From Paramarasmius palmivorus (Eukaryota; Basidiomycota; Agaricomycetes; Agaricales; Marasmiaceae), in assembly GCA_037176845.1 (NCBI GenBank), contig JAYKXP010000136.1:1-64000 (forward strand): a stretch of DNA of 64,000 nucleotides. Direction: 5' to 3'. Shown here piece by piece: positions 1-10,960 of the stretch (within the stretch, counting starts at the first letter, position 1; every line of letters starts with the position of its first letter). The position numbers and the translations under genes are program-made. Under the pieces are notes generated by a model. The model worked only from the letters and a program-made list of their open reading frames with translations, did not search any database and was not told where the DNA came from.

Positions 1-170
1 AACTGGGATGCGAAGGTCAAAACTAGATTATATGTGAAGTAAGTACAAGTACGCTTACCTGGGATGCGAAGGTCAAAACTAGAGTATGACCTTCGCTCCC
101 AGGCGCGAGTAAGCTACGTGATTACATAATCTACTTCTATGTGACTACGTCTCAATTGTAAAGTTCAACA
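1..170 (-). repeat. 3' LTR of copia 1
   Basis: Matches the LTR at 6539-6655 over about 58-170. It starts (minus strand) with TGTTGAAC directly after the polypurine tract. Positions 3-26 repeat the segment at 59-82, so this LTR carries a ~56 nt internal tandem duplication that the other LTR lacks, or the true end lies further left. A hairpin-forming inverted repeat lies at 59-101. Confidence 0.85.
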
Positions 171-181
171 CTCCCCCTCAA
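171..181 (-). other. Polypurine tract of copia 1
   Basis: Read on the minus strand this is TTGAGGGGGAG followed at once by the LTR start TGTTGAAC. A short purine run abutting the 3' LTR is the plus-strand DNA primer of LTR retrotransposons; its position fixes the LTR boundary at 170. Confidence 0.85.
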
Positions 182-212
182 TTGCGACAAGGAGTAGGTA
201 TGAGAACATGAA

Positions 213-3200
213 TTAAGATAGTGAAATCAGACCTAGGAGAGAGATCATAGTTGAGAATTTTTCTCCAGAGAGTGCTTTAGTGAGCACATCTGCAGGCATG
301 GAGTCGGTGGGGATATGGGTGACTTCAATGGTTTTGTTGACGGCGACTTCATCACGAAGCCAATAGAACCTCAGGTCTAAATGCTTCACTCGCCCATGGT
401 GTTCCGGGTTCCTCGCTACTGACAACGCTGATTGGTTGTCAATAAACAGAGTAGAGGGACCTGCAAAGGTGTATCCAAACTCCATAAAAAGATTTCAAAG
501 CCAGAGAATCTCCTGTCCTGCTGAGACAGCACTCACATACTCAGCTTCTGTTGTGGACAGAGTCACAAAAGACTGAAGTCGACTTGACCAGCTGATAGGT
601 CCAGTACCCATCTTTACCACAAATCCACTAGTGGACTTGCCATTATCTGGGTTGCCACCATGGTCTGCATCGCTGTATGTGGTAAAGAGCTCCCCCTGGT
701 TCCAACGTTCGTTTGGACTATATTCTATGCAGTAGTCCATAGTACCTTTTAGGTATTGGAGCAACCGTTTTAAGGCCTTCCAGTGATTTGGGCCAGGGTT
801 CTTACTGAAGCGTGCAAGGACACTAACAGCATAGGCAATGTCAGGACGTGTGGCAATGGCAAGGTATGAGATGGCCCCAAGGACGTTGAGATAAGGTACA
901 TCTTGCATTTGCTCCCATTCCTGAGGCGTCTTTGGGCAGTCTGCAAGGGAGAGGTGTGCTTTGTGATCAAGGGGAGTTGATACCGGGTTGCAGTCTGTCA
1001 TTGAGGTGCGCTCAAGGAGATCGATGATGTACTGACGCTGTGAGAGTTGGAGTTTGTGGTGTGCTCGATCCCGCTTGATCTCCACACCTAATAGAAAGGA
1101 CTGGGGGCCAAGATCTCGAAGCTTGAAGTGTTTTTCTAGTTCAGCGATTGTGGAGCGCACAGTGTCCATCGATTTGGTGGCAATAGTCACGTCATCCACG
1201 AAGACAGGGACAATGATTCGCACCTCATCCTTCTGGTACACCCAGATACTGTGCTCACATCAAACACGAGTGAAACCCATCTTCTCTGAGAGAACCTCAT
1301 GAAACTTGAGGTGCCACTGTCTGCCGGCTTGCTTCAGTCCATAGATTGACTTCTTCAGTCTCCATACCCAACCTGGACCGCCTTCCTGAAAGCCTTCAGG
1401 TTGCTCCATGAAGATCTCCTCTTCCAAGTCACCATTGAGGAAAGCACTTGAAATGTCTACACCCCACAGCTCCAGGTCCTCAAGTGCACCTAAAGCTAGA
1501 ATGGCTCGTAGGGCTGCCCATTTTGGAGTTGGTGAGAAGGTTTCGTTATAGTCGAAGCCAGGGCGTTGGGTGTAGCCTTGTGCAACGAGACGTGCTTTGT
1601 ACCGCTCAAGAGAGCCATCTGCCTTTCGCTTGACACGAAGTACCCAGCGGCTACCAACAGTCTTCCTATCCTGGGGACGACGAACAAGATCAAAGACACC
1701 ATGATCAATGAGGGACTGTAGCTCATCACTGGCAGCATTTCGCCACTTTGCACATTCGTCCTCAGGGAGCTTCTCTACATCTCTCCAAGTCTTGGGATCA
1801 CTGGTCATGCTTGCAGCATGGGCTGTCTGTGGTAGCAGAATAGCACATTCAAATGCAACTTGGAGGGCTTCATGCATGGTGAGAAACTCCTCTTCTCCTG
1901 ACACAAATGCAATGCCTTCAAGGATATCCTCATCAGTGATGAGTTCCTCGTGTCCTTCCTCAGTTGCTGCCAATGAGGCTGCTTCCTGAGAGCCATCAGG
2001 GGGTGGCCATACTCCATTGTAGTTCCATGGACGTCTGGCTACTGGTATACGGAATCCACGACCAGTGTTTGGAGAAGGAATGATATTTCCACAAGCATCG
2101 AAATTGGGTTCACATGGAGCCTGTAGTGGCTTTGGTGGCGTGGTAGGCTCAGGAGATGAGGCTGGTGATGTTAGAGGAGTGAGAGGAGCAAGACCAATAA
2201 TGTCATCAAGATTTGGTAGAGGAGAATGAGGTGGTGTGTCAATGATTGGAAGAGGTGGAGAATGAGGAGGTGTAGCTGGTGTAGGTGGTGGCGTAGGAGG
2301 AGGAGACAGTAAGTGACTGGGGTTAGGATTGAGTTGAGATCGTGTAGGTGGCGGTGGAACAAGATCGATCTCAGGTGCTCCCCCTCGATCGGATTCACTG
2401 TCAGCTTGGGAAGCTGGAGGAGCAGGGTCAGCTGGAGTAGGGGCATTGGGGATATCTGAAAGTGAAGGATTACCAAAAGGATTTGTGAGATGTTGGTGAT
2501 TGCCAGGCATGACACGTTCATCAACAAGGGCATGACTAGTCTCTATGATTCTGCGAGCATTGGAGTCCCAGAAGTGCCACCCCTTCACACGATCTGAGTA
2601 GCCAATGAAGATACACTTCCGAGAGTGGGCTGCAAGTCCTCGACGGTCTTTCTTAGGGATGTGGACATATGCAAGTGAGCCAAAGACACGGAAGTTGCTA
2701 ATATTGGGTTTTCGACCATGCCAGAGTGTATATGGTGTGGTGTCAGGGAGGCGTGTAGTGGGTAACCAGTTGCGAGTGTGGACGAAGGTGGAGACAGCAT
2801 GTGTCCAGAAGCTGGGAGGCAGTTTGGACTCCATGAGAAGTGTCATAGACCCGTCAGCAAGTGTACGGTTTGCCCGCTCTGCTCTGCCATTCTGGTGAGG
2901 TTCTCCAGACTCTGTCTGCTGACGAGTAATACCCTTCTCAGCACAGAAGCGCTCGTACTCCTTGCCAATATACTCCCCTCCTGCGTCATCCCGTGTAGCT
3001 TTCACCTTCAGCCCATGTAGCGTCTCAGCATAGGCAACGAATTGCTTAAACGCATTAAAGGCTTCACTTTTCTTCCTCAGAAAGGCTATTGCCCACCAGT
3101 CGGTGGCGTCATCGATGAAAGTCATCCAATAACAGTGACCTTCTGCAGAAGCAGTGGGGAGTGGACCTTTGAGGTCGGTGTGGATGAGCTCCAGTGGCTT

Positions 3201-3370
3201 GCTCCGGCGTGCAGAAGGTCCTTGGGGAATGTTGTGACAGTGCTGCTTCCCGAGGATTCAAGGCTCACATATGGGGTCAACATCGGTAGGCATGAAGAAT
3301 TCAACTCCATCCACAAGCTCCTTCTTGATGGCTCGGTAATACCACTTAGTTTCGGTGAAATCACCTAATA
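213..3370 (-). pseudogene. copia 1 pol remnant: integrase, reverse transcriptase, RNase H
   Basis: One reading frame on the minus strand, broken by stops. Integrase core: TFIDDATD, then TRDDAGGEY, then ESGEPHQNGRAERANR, giving the D,D,E triad. A proline- and serine-rich linker follows. Reverse transcriptase: SRWVLRVK, YKARLVAQGYTQ, the first catalytic Asp in GVDISSAFLNG, IYGLKQAGRQW, and the active-site box FVDD in place of the usual YVDD. RNase H ends with LFIDNQSAL and HLDLRFYWLRDEV, then DVLTKAL. Stops: TGA at 3258-3260 inside the CEP-ILGKQ segment of the integrase zinc-binding region, TGA at 1260-1262 just before the FVDD box, and TGA at 495-497 after GQEILWL in RNase H. The frame is otherwise kept, so decay is recent or by point mutation only. 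Confidence 0.92.
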
Positions 3371-4990
3371 CTATGACTGCTCTCAGTGTACAAAAGCACT
3401 CTACTGTGGCGTAGTTGTGCAAGTGTGGTTCGGCGTGATCAGAGTTGCCGTGCTTAGAGATATCTACTCAAGCTTGGTCTCAAGAGGGGTAAAATCACTT
3501 CTATTTGTCGAAGTTCTAGGAAAGTACACCTGTATAGATGCGTAGTAGGGTTGTCCTTGCTTCTATAAGCTTAGAAATAAGGCGCCAAGGGCTATATGAA
3601 GCTGGTCTTGGTTTGATCTAAACTGCCTCGAGTGATCTGACTCTCTCTAAGGTAAAACTACAGCACAACTGCCGGAAAACAGCCACCAAAACTGTTTTCT
3701 ATAAAGCACGCAAGCAAGGAAGCTCAGCCACCAAAACCAAGGCCTTCTCTACGATGCTAAAGTGTAACCCAACTGGTTAAAACACTTCCAGGACACCACC
3801 AAGACGAACTAGTATAAAGTTTCACTAATAGGAGAAGTGTAGAGCAATACACAAAGCCAACAACTTGGTCTTTATCGCGACCTCTCAAGTTCTTGTCTGC
3901 AGTAAGATCTCAACTAGTCTTCTCAATAAGGCTAGGGCCTGACTTGGGTAGAGTTCTGATCAGACAATAGCAATCTATTCGTACAATAACCACATACAAC
4001 GCGTAACGTGCAAGTGGGGGGCAGAATCCTCTGCAGTCCCCATACATTTGGTGTCCTTTTTATACTGTCCAAGGTGAATAAACTGAATAATAGGTAATCT
4101 GAGTTGGAATAACTGCGGAACGAGATGGAAAAGAGATGAAACAGAGTCGGGAGAGAGATACAACGAGAAAATATACATACCAGGGAAATCTATAGGTCAC
4201 AACGTCCATATATGGTGCAAATAGTGTGACGAGCGAGTGGTAACACTCTGTTTTAAGGTACAGGAGTTGAATCCTGGCCGACAGGTAGGTGTTTAGCCTT
4301 TATAAAATTTTCTTTTCATGCACCAAGCGCTTTTCCACCAATCAGAGGCCTGGCAGGGTCTTCCCGAGCTCCTCATCGCTCAACACCATTCCTCTACATA
4401 ATGCCGCCTCTAAATTTTCTTATCCACTCCATGTGGACATGTTCCAATAAGGTATATCAGAGGGAATCCGCTTCCGCCACCGTAACAACAGTTTGAACAG
4501 CTTTGCCTCCACTCCGATCAATAGGTTCCACTTCGGCCAACAGGTCTCTAGACCCTTGCTGTATCTGGCATCAGTGATTTCCGATCAGTTTCCCCCTCTG
4601 CCATCAGTCCTGAGTGATGCCCGAGCCAGTATAACTCTTCTGGGTGTATGAAGGGGTAAATTAACTTGTAAGAATCCCTTTGGTGTGTCCGGTAGGTGAT
4701 CTAGGTGTAGTCCGTAGTGAATTTACTTAAGGACCTTCTCCCTACAGTTTTCAGGAGGTGATTGTACTTTGACAACCACTGGTAGAAGTAAAAGTGGTGG
4801 CCAGATACCCATGTGGGGCGTACCATGTACCAGGATCCACTAATATAACCACCTAAAACACCTTCTGTCCAATGACTAGCTATTCAGGGCTCATACTAGT
4901 CCTTCTATAACCATTATGTGTTTATGCAACAATGATAACGTGCAAAACTAGCGTATTTGTGTTTGAAAAAGAAGTGATTAAAGTCAGGCG
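3371..4990. other. About 1.6 kb insertion inside copia 1 pol
   Basis: Copia coding stops just after the GAG-pre-integrase motif LLHRRASHINTAMVNR (about 4993) and resumes at GDFTETKWYYRAI (about 3365). The two parts are adjacent in an ordinary copia polyprotein, so the sequence between is foreign or a replacement. It has no coding region I can support. It holds a tRNA-like segment (4228-4300). A short inverted match occurs near both ends (AATCACTTC at 3492 and GAAGTGATT at 4971), which could be part of termini, but I see no clear target duplication. Confidence 0.6.
4228..4300 (+). ncRNA. tRNA-like sequence, possible Pol III promoter or SINE head
   Basis: An A-box-like segment GAGCGAGTGGTAAC (about 4230) is followed 20 nt later by a B-box-like GGAGTTGAATCC (4263-4274) flanked by CAGG/CCTG that could pair as a T stem. 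T-rich sequence with TTTTC follows within 60 nt. A proper anticodon arm and acceptor stem cannot be built, so this is not a functional tRNA gene. A tRNA-derived SINE or decayed tRNA are the main options. Confidence 0.35.
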
Positions 4991-4992
4991 TA

Positions 4993-6401
4993 TCATCGGT
5001 TCACCATGGCTGTATTGATGTGGCTAGCACGACGATGAAGGAGAGTGGTGTTGAGAGGAAGAGTTGACGTGGAAACTGCAGCAGAATGAGCTGTCTCAAG
5101 AGGATGTGATAGAGTGACACCATTTAAGCGGCCGATATTACGGTTGCTGATAGTAGCTGTGAAGCGAAGCTTCCCGCTGTGGTGAAAGTACATGGTGGAA
5201 TCAACGATGTGAATGCTGTAGGCCTTCCGACGGGTCAAGTGAAAGGGAGACAATAGATTGTTGCGAAGAGCAGGTACATGTAGGACATCGTGAAAATGGA
5301 CCTCCTGATCTCCACCATCAGGCATAAAAACCACCGCTCCTATCCCCTCAGAGTGAATGATATGGTCATCAGCAAGGCGTATAGGGACGACATGTGGTGT
5401 GTATGACGAGAACCATGCACGATGTGGTGTCATGTGTGAAGAGGCTCCTGTATCGGGGTTCCAGTAATGGGTAACAGGAGAAGAGGGGTCGGTACTTGCT
5501 TTAGTGGCAGTTTCCTCAGCGGTGTTTCCCTTTTTCGCGCTACGAGGTTTCTTCTGTTTGGCGTTCAGCTGGTCGCGTTCGTGAGACCTTGCTTTAGTAA
5601 AGCAGTTCTCCTCGGAGTGATTGTTACGCCACACCATGTGCACTCCAGCGAGGATGACGGGTCCACTGGTGGAGGTGGAGTGGAACGAACATGGGGAGAG
5701 CGAGCAAGGGCAGCAGCTGCCTGGGCATCACAAGCACGGCATTGAGACTCTTCGTTGTGGAAAGCAGCTTTTATTTGCTCCACGGTGAGTTGGTCGAGAA
5801 TGAGGAGAGAGGAGACAAAGTTGTCGTATTCCTCAGGAAGGGAGCGTACAAGTGCCATTGCCTCCAGGTCAATGTAGAGGTCATGGAGCTTGTATTCACT
5901 GACTTGTGATCCAGAAAGGGTGTTGGAAGGTCGAGTGATGGTGGCAGGAGTGAGTTGCTGGAGGCGGGTGATGGCACTGTTGACACGGCTGGACAGTGTG
6001 GAGAGGGATTCCTCTGGAAGTTTCTGGATGGAAAGGAGGTCATTCAGGGCATTCCAGCGATTTCCAGCCTTTTGTTGGACATGAATGGCTTTGAGAGTGT
6101 CGAACATAAGCTGGGGATCATTGGCATTATGGGCACTCCGTACGTGAGCCTTCTGAGAGGAATCCAATGACAGCCATAGATAACCTGCCGTCTTCCCCTT
6201 CTCCAGATTAAAATCCATCATCTCCTTTTTCTCCTCTGCCGTTGGCGCCGAGGGATCCACGGGGCTGGGGGGCTCAGCGGTCCCATCGATGAATTTCGCG
6301 AGCTCGTTGATGTTCAAGAAGGCCCGGATGTCATCTGACCAGTCACGGTAGTTGTCATCGTGTAGGATTGTCGCGGTGACCTTTGATGATAAGGTTGACA
6401 T
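4993..6401 (-). pseudogene. copia 1 gag and protease remnant
   Basis: Gag begins at 6401 with a Met and a UBN2-type core (YRDWSDDIRAFLNI, then TAGYLWLSLD and LQQLTPATITR). It runs into a CCHC zinc knuckle that is split over two frames: CTWC lies in the first frame (to 5565) and NHSEENC in the second (from 5643), so a one-base change near 5630 breaks the ORF. The second frame continues into the protease with WNPDTGASSHMT (catalytic D-T-G-A) and ends with the GAG-pre-integrase box LLHRRASH before the insertion. Length and order are normal for a copia N-terminal half. Confidence 0.88.
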
Positions 6402-6522
6402 GGTATGAGAATGCCTTTTGGGGGCGTGAGTTTGACGTCGACGTAAAAAGAAGTTTTTCGGAGGGATACGGAATTGGCGCAGTAGTGAAAATTTCGTGTG
6501 AGGGAAAAGATCAGTTGCGTCT

Positions 6523-6538
6523 GGGGCCCATAACCTGC
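6523..6538 (-). other. Primer-binding site of copia 1 (initiator-Met half-tRNA type)
   Basis: On the minus strand, directly inside the 5' LTR, stands GCAGGTTATGGGCCCC. Its GGTTATGGGCCC core is complementary to the anticodon stem-loop of eukaryotic initiator tRNA-Met (TGGGCCCATAACC). Priming by an internal fragment of that tRNA is established for Drosophila copia and Ty5; use here is inferred. Confidence 0.75.
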
Positions 6539-6655
6539 TGAAACTGGGATGCGAAGGTCAAAACTAGAGTATGACCTTCGCTCCCAGGCGCGAGTAAGCT
6601 ACGTGATTACATAATCTACTTCTATGCGACTACGTCTCGATTGTAAAGTTCAACA
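6539..6655 (-). repeat. 5' LTR of copia 1
   Basis: A 117 nt LTR bounded by TG...CA on the minus strand (TGTTGAAC to CCAGTTTCA), very short for the class. It differs from the left LTR by a few substitutions and lacks the ~56 nt duplication seen there. The hairpin CTGGGATGCGAAGGTCA / TGACCTTCGCTCCCAG is kept in both copies. Confidence 0.85.
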
Positions 6656-6708
6656 CACATAACAAAGAATGAACTCTCAATTACATTTCGAATTTGTAAT
6701 ACACCACC

Positions 6709-8945
6709 TCAATCAATGTCTGCAATATCTGGCCCATCTAAGCATGGGCTATCCTTGCTTGGTGATCTTGTATAGCCTGATAATAATGAACAACCACAGA
6801 TCCATTGAATCCTCTCCTTAAATTCTGATGGAAGTGTTAACAACTGGGCCAACTCAACTCTGCTATCAATGGCCAAGGTCTCATCATCTTGAGAATGTTC
6901 TGTGTTAGAGCGGTACATCAAAGGAAGAACAGGGAACTTACCATCATCTTTAACCTCCTCAAACTGCCCATCAGCAACTATGAGGATTGTATGCCCAAGA
7001 GATCGGGCAAAATCCATCGACATGGGATTAAAGCCTTCATGACGATTGACCATTTCAATTGCATCATGGGTGTCATGATCCCACCAATAATGCCAAACTT
7101 CGATAGAAGTCTTGAATGATGGAAGCCCCAACCTCCACCACTCATCCTCTGACATCTCCTCTTTCCCGGTGGAGTCGAGTGACCAATAGTACCACCTCCC
7201 TCCCAGCCAAGCATCCCACTCGTTCTCATCATCAGAGGGGTGGGGTACTGGCCGGATGAAGAGGTATACCAGGGTGTCAGTAGGGGTGTCAGTGGGTGTA
7301 TGTGATTCTCCTTCATCTTGTTCCCATTTGAACTGAAGGTAAAAGTCATACAGAATGGCTGTTGTACACCAATCAGTACCAGCACTCTGACAAGAACCAC
7401 AATAAACTCACAATACTTCCCCCATTCACCCTCTTCAATCCCAAGCTGGCTGAAAATCCCATGTGCCTGCAATACCCACGACTCCAGCAAGGAATCCCAC
7501 ACACCCCCAGGCTGCAAATTGTAATATAACTCAAACGACTCAATGCTGGCAATGTCTGCTGGCATCAACATAAACCTATACCCCAATCAGCCCAAATAAC
7601 CACTTTGACACCATTTCAAACATACCTCACTGATCCATCATCCATCACTAGCATGTCTTCTTGCATAGCATCTGGTATGTGAAACCTCTCCTTCCAGGGG
7701 TAGTAATACCATTGATCTTTGTCTCCTGGATAGCGAGCAATAACCTCTTGAGTTGTTATGTGGTAAATTGTGCCAGGGAGAGATGAGAGGATGAGTTTGG
7801 CATCTTCGTTGTTGGGCCACTCTGAGGTTGCTCTGTTGGACCAGCGGATTCCATTGATGATTTTGTGTATGGGAAGAATTCCAATGAGGTATTGGAAAAG
7901 AGTGTTGGTGTTGCTGTAGGTCTGGAGGTTAAGGGAAGGATGATCATCCTGACTTATGCTGCCGTTGTTCATGTTGGCAACCAAATGATTTACATTGGAT
8001 GAATCATCCACATAGAGCCCTTTGCGCAGTGTACTGGTTCTTGGTTCAAACCATAGTTCACCGAGAAGCTAGAAGCCTCAATGTTCATCATCGTATCAGA
8101 CGGATATATTGGACAGTTAGACATACCGTGCCATCTTCCATTCCTTGCACTGAGCCCAGCTAAGTTGGAGAAACAATTATGAGAAGCAAGATAAGAAGTC
8201 TATGGTTTGAACGTACAAATGAAAGATAAATTTTCAGCATGGGCGAAAATCTATTTCGTTCAAAGATATGAGCCACTGGTATAAGCGCTGCGCCATTCAT
8301 GAATATCAGTACAATTTGATTGATGAAAGAGAATGCTTAAGCTCACCATTGTAGAAAACGAGTCCCGGCAGTACATTGTAGTTGATATAGCCAAAGAGCT
8401 CCAACCAGATAGAATCCCTTAAGAAATCATGAATATGTGCACACCTCAGGCCGCAAACTACTCACTTGACAGCAGAGGAGGCTTGCAAATCTTGTTGATA
8501 TGCCTGGAGAACAGTCAGCAAGGCCAACTTCAGAAGGAAAAGCATTCTCACTCGTGAGGCATCTGGACCCTTGTACTGAACATGCAGAAACTCCTCATTT
8601 TCATCTCCACCACGAATGGTAGCAGTGTGGATAATTTGGTGAGCATCCAGGTTTCCCCAGCCTCTTCGCCGGCCTTCCGGATCACTTCTCCTGACTGGGG
8701 CATCTACTATCTTTTGCTTGAGACGGATATTTGCCAACTTGAGTTCATGGAACTGAAGCACAGAAGGTTCAAAAATGTCAAGTTCCAGTAATCTATCAAC
8801 ATACCTGAGCTAAAGGATCTGCAAGATGCACCAGGTCCCTTCTGGTGTCTGAGCCGTGGTTGTTCTGATTACCCCCGACAACCGAGAAGTTTCCTCCACT
8901 GATAGTAACCTGAGAGCATCCTCCGAACATGGTCATGGAAGACAT
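6709..8945 (-). CDS. Agaricomycete-specific kinase-like-fold family protein, copy A (603 aa)
   Basis: Nine exons: 8805-8945, 8552-8752, 8466-8503, 8347-8417, 8217-8287, 8127-8159, 7626-8068, 7412-7575, 6709-7358. All introns are GT-AG, 48-59 nt, and the sum (1812 nt) is in frame. The N-terminus has VTISGGNFSVVGGNQNN, a short motif I recall from many uncharacterised agaric proteins. Exons 2-4 give GWGNLDAHQIIHTATI, FLHVQYKGPDA and LELFGYINYNVLPGLVFYNG, which read like a degenerate protein-kinase N-lobe and hinge. Exon 5 (ALIPVAHIFERNRFSP) and exon 7 (LGELWFEPRTSTL) also fit that family; no complete catalytic HRD/DFG set is visible. The C-terminal half is family-specific (WEQDEGESHTPTDTPTDT, EWWRLGLPSFKTSIEVWHYW). 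No signal peptide or membrane segment. Function unknown. A full-length paralog lies at 45990-48246. Confidence 0.82.
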
Positions 8946-10960
8946 GGTGGTCGAAGGTCAAGGTGAGTGCATGTAGAACACCCAAGGCTGTTCCCACACA
9001 GCAGTCGGATATTGAACGCGAGAATGAATGATATCGATTTGGATTGTATTGCTGTGAGTCATGCCGTATGGCGAACAGGAAAAACGACATTCACAGCGCT
9101 TGTGGATGACATGGGGCAGCTTCGAAAGAGCGCCGTGCGATGTAGGTTTAGGTTCTCAGTATCTTGGGGTGCCAGGTGAAAGAAAGACCATCCAACGATC
9201 CTGAGGCCACCTGCTCAATGTTTCGCGTGGTGGTACAAGAACCTGAACTTTGAAGCTTCGAAATCCCAGCAAGGGCCGGATGAGGTAGGTGCAGATGCCG
9301 GATGTACGGAAAACCAAAACCAATCCAAAACGGACGGAAAGAAAGCACAAAGCCGGTTTATACGTGCCCAGCAGAACTTGCTTGTAGGAGAACTTAAATC
9401 GGTCGCTGTTTACGACACAAGGTCAGCAATTGAACATTCTGATTTGAAAAAAAAAAACAGGACTATGAAAGTACTCACCTGAACATGACATAGATTAATT
9501 ACTCTTCAGCACATCACGGAAAGCCCAAAGCCTGTATTCGAGCTTTTATCCCTGCCGAATCCAAACCCGGGCTGTGAAATTTGTCGAATGGAACGATAAT
9601 CCTGACCCGGAAAATCACCGAAAACCAAAGGTGACGAGCAATAAATTCTCGTTCTAGGTGTCTAGAGGTGGTTTGATTCGTTGGCTTGTTGGAATGGAAA
9701 GGGTAGGTCAGACTAACGCGTAAGATATGGGTGATTGCTTTTTTATGTACTTGTTTTGACGCTCTGAAGGTTCAGATGGTCGTCAAGATAACTCGTGGGG
9801 TTCATTCGGTAGTTTTCGTCCAGCAAAATGTCGAAGAGATGGCTTGAAGGACGACCGGAAGTCGAAGAAGGAAGATGATCATAGCAGAACGAGGTCAAGG
9901 TGCGATTCGCGTTGTCCGCGGCGATTTCCGTTACTTTCTCCGACGCTCACACTACTGTTCTCCCAATACTCATGCATAATTCAATGTAAAGATAAGTACA
10001 TATTCCACATTTGATCTCAGCAACACACTTGACCAACTTTTGAGAGCACAACTACACGCCTGAGCTCTCGCGGGAGCTCAAGACGCAATGATTTCAACGC
10101 TTCATTTCTACATGTGTTTTCTAGGGTCCATAAGTTGGCTCAGAGAGTTCAGACTGTGTAAATATGCTGCATCCTAACTCTCGTGCTCAAAGCTCGAACT
10201 TTCAGGCATTTGTCGGGGTCGTCTCTGAGGACTAGTCAATGCTGAGCTGTACCTCCGCGAACAAAGGTACGCCATGTTTGCCGGGTCCTCTACACCAAGC
10301 TTCACAAGTTCGTCATTTCATTTCGCAGTATTGGAAGACTTGAGGGATGCGGGGATACGGACAAGCTTCAAAAAATTGATCTGTGGTATCGGTATAATGT
10401 ACACCCAGACGACAATGTCGATACACTATCCAGTCAATAGCTGACACAGCTATACGTGCCTGAGCGCCTTGTACCGAGCCTTCTAAGGCGTAGCTCCGTC
10501 TACTACGCCCTGTGCTTTTACGTAGTCTAGAAACGCTAAAGTCAGACTCAAAAGGCCTAAGTAATACGACACCAAACGTACGAGACCATCGGCTGCGTCA
10601 AGATCTGCGCTCATTGAGCGATGTGGGCTTCATATATCGCGCTGTCTTCATGTCGCAAGACAGACGAATCCAACGCGGATGTCTTCTGTCCTAGGAAACC
10701 CAAATCTATTGAAGTAACAAGGATAAGCGGCAGTCTCATACAGGAAGAAGCGCAGAATAAGGACTCGCTTGACTTCCACACGCAACTCTCGAATCCCACA
10801 TAGTCCTTGGTATGCCTTCCTCCCGACCCTTAAAGTGCGAGCGAAGAGCACAGTCTAGTGTAACGTCCACCCAGGCTTTAAAGTATCTTCATATGCACCT
10901 AGCCTTTCGCCATATCCATGTCTATCCATGGTGTTCTGAAGGCTGATGCTCTTCGTGTTG
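8946..10960. other. Conserved upstream region of the kinase-like gene, no gene recognised
   Basis: No supportable ORF. The stretch up to about 10170 is closely matched by 48247-49450, including a very well kept piece at 9950-10145 (against 49265-49440) that holds the inverted repeat TGAGCTC-6nt-GAGCTCA at 10061-10080. Sequences such as GTACTCACCTGAACATG at about 9470 resemble minus-strand splice donors, so an untranslated exon of a neighbouring transcript is possible. From about 10170 the match to 49450-50300 is weaker. Confidence 0.5.

Larger units (their letters stand above)
1..6655 (-). mobile_element. Ty1/copia LTR retrotransposon (copia 1), degenerate
   Basis: A minus-strand element in the order LTR, primer site, gag, protease, integrase, reverse transcriptase, RNase H, polypurine tract, LTR. 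Protease before integrase before RT is the Ty1/copia order. The right (5') LTR is 6539-6655. The left (3') LTR fills 1-170 and its outer end may lie beyond the window, so target-site duplication cannot be checked. The element cannot encode an intact polyprotein: it has TGA codons at 495-497, 1260-1262 and 3258-3260, a frame change near 5630 in the gag zinc knuckle, and about 1.6 kb of unrelated sequence at 3371-4990. It abuts the duplicated block that starts near 6675. Confidence 0.93.
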
